From assembly GCA_022710185.1 (NCBI GenBank), contig JAKLHK010000022.1, positions 1 to 54,085 of the forward strand: 54,085 nucleotides of DNA, read 5' to 3'. Positions within the stretch are counted from its first letter, which is position 1. Every line of letters begins with the position of its first letter. The notes under the pieces were generated by a model, which saw only the letters and a list, made by a program, of their open reading frames with translations, ran no database searches and had not been told where the DNA came from. Below, in pieces: positions 53,701 through 54,085 of the stretch. Both the position numbers and the translations under genes were made by a program. This stretch comes from Bacteroidota bacterium (GTDB lineage: Bacteria > Bacteroidota > Bacteroidia > Bacteroidales > JAGNHN01).

Positions 53701-53854
53701 AGTTGCCACCCTGGCTGAAGGCGACCAGCTTGCCGGTGAATACCGGGTAGAGTTCAACGCTCAGGGTCTGCAGCCCGGTATCTATCAGTACCGACTGCAG
53801 GTCAACGGGATCAGCGAGACGGTAGTCACGCGCACTATGATCGTTACTGAGTAG
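47765..53854 (+). CDS. Giant T9SS surface protein with Cys-rich repeats, cohesin-like and dockerin-like modules (2029 residues)
   Basis: Signal peptide about 1-35 (ending SMA). Residues 36-180: beta-sandwich (FTIRWDAA); 185-285: Fn3-like; 286-369: PKD-like. Residues 370-1018: nine repeats of two types. Type A (six copies, about 70 residues) has CAGEC, INVCP and a DxNGC-type Cys; type B (three copies) has TPAGGTYSG. Order is A B B A A B A A A. Then Ig-like 1019-1114, cohesin-like 1115-1250, Ig-like 1250-1346, cohesin-like 1347-1477, Gly-rich 1478-1567, PKD-like 1568-1643, CarboxypepD-like 1644-1703 and dockerin-like 1708-1760 (calcium loop DVDGSGYINTTD). A diverged cohesin-like domain lies near 1820-1920 and the T9SS sorting domain at 1940-2029 (NYPNPF). 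From 1115 on it is a full-length paralogue of the preceding gene. The long repeat region suggests a stalk away from the cell. Confidence 0.87.
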   Translation: MKDQFTISLRKIGMHLALSMIMLLMLALAPGVSMAQNTVDIGLFNSTTVPNQVEVKVRPNFTSTTAALTNIQFTIRWDAAASVGISAGSPLFPYLLAPASSGTSGGYNYQSFASVPGQVVNWVAGNEYTVLTFTYNTCTGFELAPATDAWVQLNNGVYYVEMFTAQLDHTGNFYNTPLVCISPFPATASNPVPANGSQYVAYNGSNQIGLGWDYVADPLYNDPDSFLVTVGLQTFTVPFVSGQTTYANAVQIAPPYLTTVNWSVTPFNNNGNAGGVPTWSFLSAPAPLTVDAMATGASTICLGASANLLADPSGGVSPMSFAWSPAGSLDNDTLMQPVATPSVTTTYTVTVTDMLGSTATDAVTIVVNEASVAFSADQTICAGGCTEIGATGGLVYSWGDGVQSAFVNVCPVQHSTYNLTVTDTNGCVATHTFNVFVNPLPIVALGAIGPFCAADAPYAMTEGTPAGGTYSGSAVIGSTFDPSMAMAGFNTVTYTFTDTNGCTNEATTQVEVFAMPVVDFPALGGVCVDGANISLTAATPAGGVYSGHGVTNGVFEPAVAGAGTHTLYYAFVDTNGCAGADSTTIVVYPAATASAGADVALCAGECTDLTATGGVAFLWSNGAQTALINVCPAQTSTFNVTVTDVNGCMDVAEVVVTINALPTVSAGADQALCAGECTTLQASGAASYVWSNALTTTSISVCPVETTTYTVVGTDLNGCVNSASVTVTVNALPVVNLPSFQGVCIDGAAFSLTTGTPAGGTYSGHGVSNNMFNPAAAGVGIHWIYYSYSDNIGCSGSDSASIEVFALPTASAGANLSICEGSCTDLTATGGVSYAWSNGGQTATINVCPTQQTLYTVTVTDAHGCVANADVLVSLFALPVADAGQNQSICAGDCINLLASGGDTYAWSNGMTGAAINVCPTQTTTFVVTVTDANGCQDVDNVTITVDPVPVANAGADAAICLGDCATLTASGGASFLWSTGATTASITVCPTVNTTYTVTVSNAGCTASDDVNVNVDPAAIISGQPVDVAVDLGATASFSVIVSGASGYQWEVSTDGGSTWNPVADGPVYQGATTGTLVIGVTTLNLDGYKYRALLGSPCGPSVITNVVTLSVVAPAISALMPNMTSCASEVVVPIILVKTIGVGAISLTMNFDPSVLVYDGFQNLHPSLLNGFVTVVNPTANSVYFSWYSINPLNILYDTLVELVFHSPNGGTSALTFDLVTPGNCEFSDVATNVIPASYFAGSVVAIPSPVVTTDPADADITEGQNVSFSISATNATFYQWQMSDDNGTSWYNLTDGAMYQGTHTGTLSIFGATVFMDEYQYRCIASGTCSPEDVSDAAHLNVRPIINAYIGQVVRCADEVIIPIHVTHAYGIAGVSLTLGFNTVVLNYVGLHSSHPDLSVGTLYDNSTFGRVYLSWFSTTPVDLGDTILVELRFTANPGTSTLVWDLSLPDNCQFNNLASEIIQTVWQDGSVTVNQTPMVYNVTGGGEYCSGGAGVAIGLSGSQTGRSYSLFRNDAPTGQSVMGTGSAISFGMQTVAGTYTVVATNPLTGCDSEMQGFRNVVINPLPVANAGGDVSILQGTSVVLNGSVTLGTPGFSYLWTPGAMATEDVTVSPATTQGYTFQVTDSKGCMDIDDVTVTVYANTISGQVTYDNNAGSPMSNVTVYLNNDSKAVVATATTNASGYYSFPPVPNGSYTITAATTKAWGGVNSTDALAIMQHFIKIDSLEGLPLAAADVDGSGYINTTDAFNAARRFAQLITSFPVGDWVFEEKMITLDENDFVTVDFMALCYGDVNRSHTPAAKASTTLSLAHKDVVPYAAGKEVVLPVSIEQPIVLGALSMVLEIPAGVAVNEVSADFTQDLIWTVNGNELRISWYSTNPVYLRQGDALMHIRVSVSSTFRGEAGFALGNESELAGAHAEVLSFIGLEMPKLASGALLTGVSMHNYPNPFRGVTSISYGLPESGHISLKVYNVLGEEVATLAEGDQLAGEYRVEFNAQGLQPGIYQYRLQVNGISETVVTRTMIVTE

Positions 53855-53874
53855 TATTTTAGTTCAGGAAGAGG

Positions 53875-53906
53875 AAAGCCGGTCCAGTGGGCCGGCTTTT
53901 CTTTTT
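53875..53906 (+). terminator. Rho-independent terminator of the 2029-residue surface protein gene
   Basis: Perfect 8-base stem (AAAGCCGG with CCGGCTTT) with a 9-base loop, then TTTTCTTTTT, about 20 bases after the stop. Confidence 0.92.
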
Positions 53907-53918
53907 ACCATTTGGTGG

Positions 53919-54085
53919 GTGACGTCGTCCCGAGGGGTGACGTCGTCCCTGTGGTGACGTCGTCCCGGGGGTGACGTCGTCCCGGGGGTGACGTCGTCCC
54001 GGGGGGGTGACGTCGTCCCGGGGGGTGACGTCGTCCCGGGGGGTGACGTCGTCCCGGGGGGTGACGTCGTCCCGGGGGGTGACGT
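53919..54085. repeat. Tandem array of GTGACGTCGTCCC units, running off the window
   Basis: Nine full copies and one cut copy of GTGACGTCGTCCC at spacings of 17-19 bases (mostly 18). They start at 53919, 53937, 53954, 53971, 53988, 54007, 54025, 54043, 54061 and 54079. The units are joined by G-runs whose length causes the spacing changes; the first two linkers are degenerate. Each unit holds the palindrome GACGTC, and most linkers hold CCCGGG. No coding frame is supported. Confidence 0.97.

Noticed and set aside
44676..53854. Cellulosome-type enzyme complex
   Set aside because: No glycoside hydrolase or other catalytic module is in either protein or beside them, so a cellulosome cannot be claimed from this window.
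53919..54085. Possible CRISPR array
   Set aside because: The unit is only about 18 bases with no unique spacers; linkers are just G-runs, and no cas genes are present.

Overview
The window is a 54 kb chromosomal piece of a Bacteroidota bacterium, probably an uncultured member of moderately high GC. The evidence is threefold. Three proteins end in type IX secretion (T9SS) sorting domains with a YPNP-type motif. Promoters match the Bacteroidota sigma factor consensus (TTTG, about 19 bases, TAnnTTTG) rather than -35/-10 boxes. The gene families are typical of the phylum: DUF1684 and DUF5011 lipoproteins, a GH92 mannosidase, a DUF4369/DUF5106 thioredoxin-fold protein, a tricorn-like S41 protease and MurL/MurD2. 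I see no rRNA, tRNA, CRISPR array, transposase or phage gene.

Left part (1-14310). A tricorn-like protease (cut by the window edge) and a DUF1684 lipoprotein run rightward. A leftward four-gene cluster follows: an SSS-type symporter with an unusually long small subunit, a TPR membrane protein and an outer membrane porin-like protein. Next comes a leftward glycan set: a GH92 alpha-mannosidase lipoprotein, a FucP-type permease and a ROK kinase. Together they could release, import and phosphorylate mannose. A small four-helix membrane protein diverges from it.

Middle (14350-28763). CitF and a CitD-CitE fusion make up the structural part of citrate lyase. Then come two related small alanine-rich lipoproteins, two related DUF5011 lipoproteins, a beta-helix T9SS protein and a cytidylate-kinase-like protein. 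A rightward run carries a TMTC-like membrane/TPR glycosyltransferase, a GT2 glycosyltransferase and a SAM methyltransferase. It continues with a CDF metal transporter, an unnamed membrane protein and a rhomboid protease, the last three joined by ATGA overlaps. A YqgE/AlgH protein faces this run.

Right-middle (28881-43933). MurL and MurD2 sit head to tail and predict peptidoglycan D-glutamate formation by epimerising the UDP-MurNAc-L-Ala-L-Glu intermediate. Housekeeping genes follow: ribosomal protein THX with a long tail, HU, Fmt, RibH, a TPR membrane protein, an S9 peptidase, 3-methyladenine DNA glycosylase and RecQ. An ankyrin/possible-barrel protein with a partner lipoprotein, a thioredoxin-fold protein and a degenerate acylphosphatase-like small protein complete the part.

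Right end (43934-54085). After a 740-base gene-poor stretch come two large T9SS-exported surface proteins of 926 and 2029 residues, each with its own near-consensus promoter and strong terminator. The smaller is homologous along its length to the C-terminal half of the larger. Both combine cohesin-like modules with a dockerin-like module in one chain, so they could assemble with themselves or each other at the cell surface. This is the most interesting system in the window. It is followed by a G-rich tandem repeat array (core GTGACGTCGTCCC, about 18-base period) that runs off the end.
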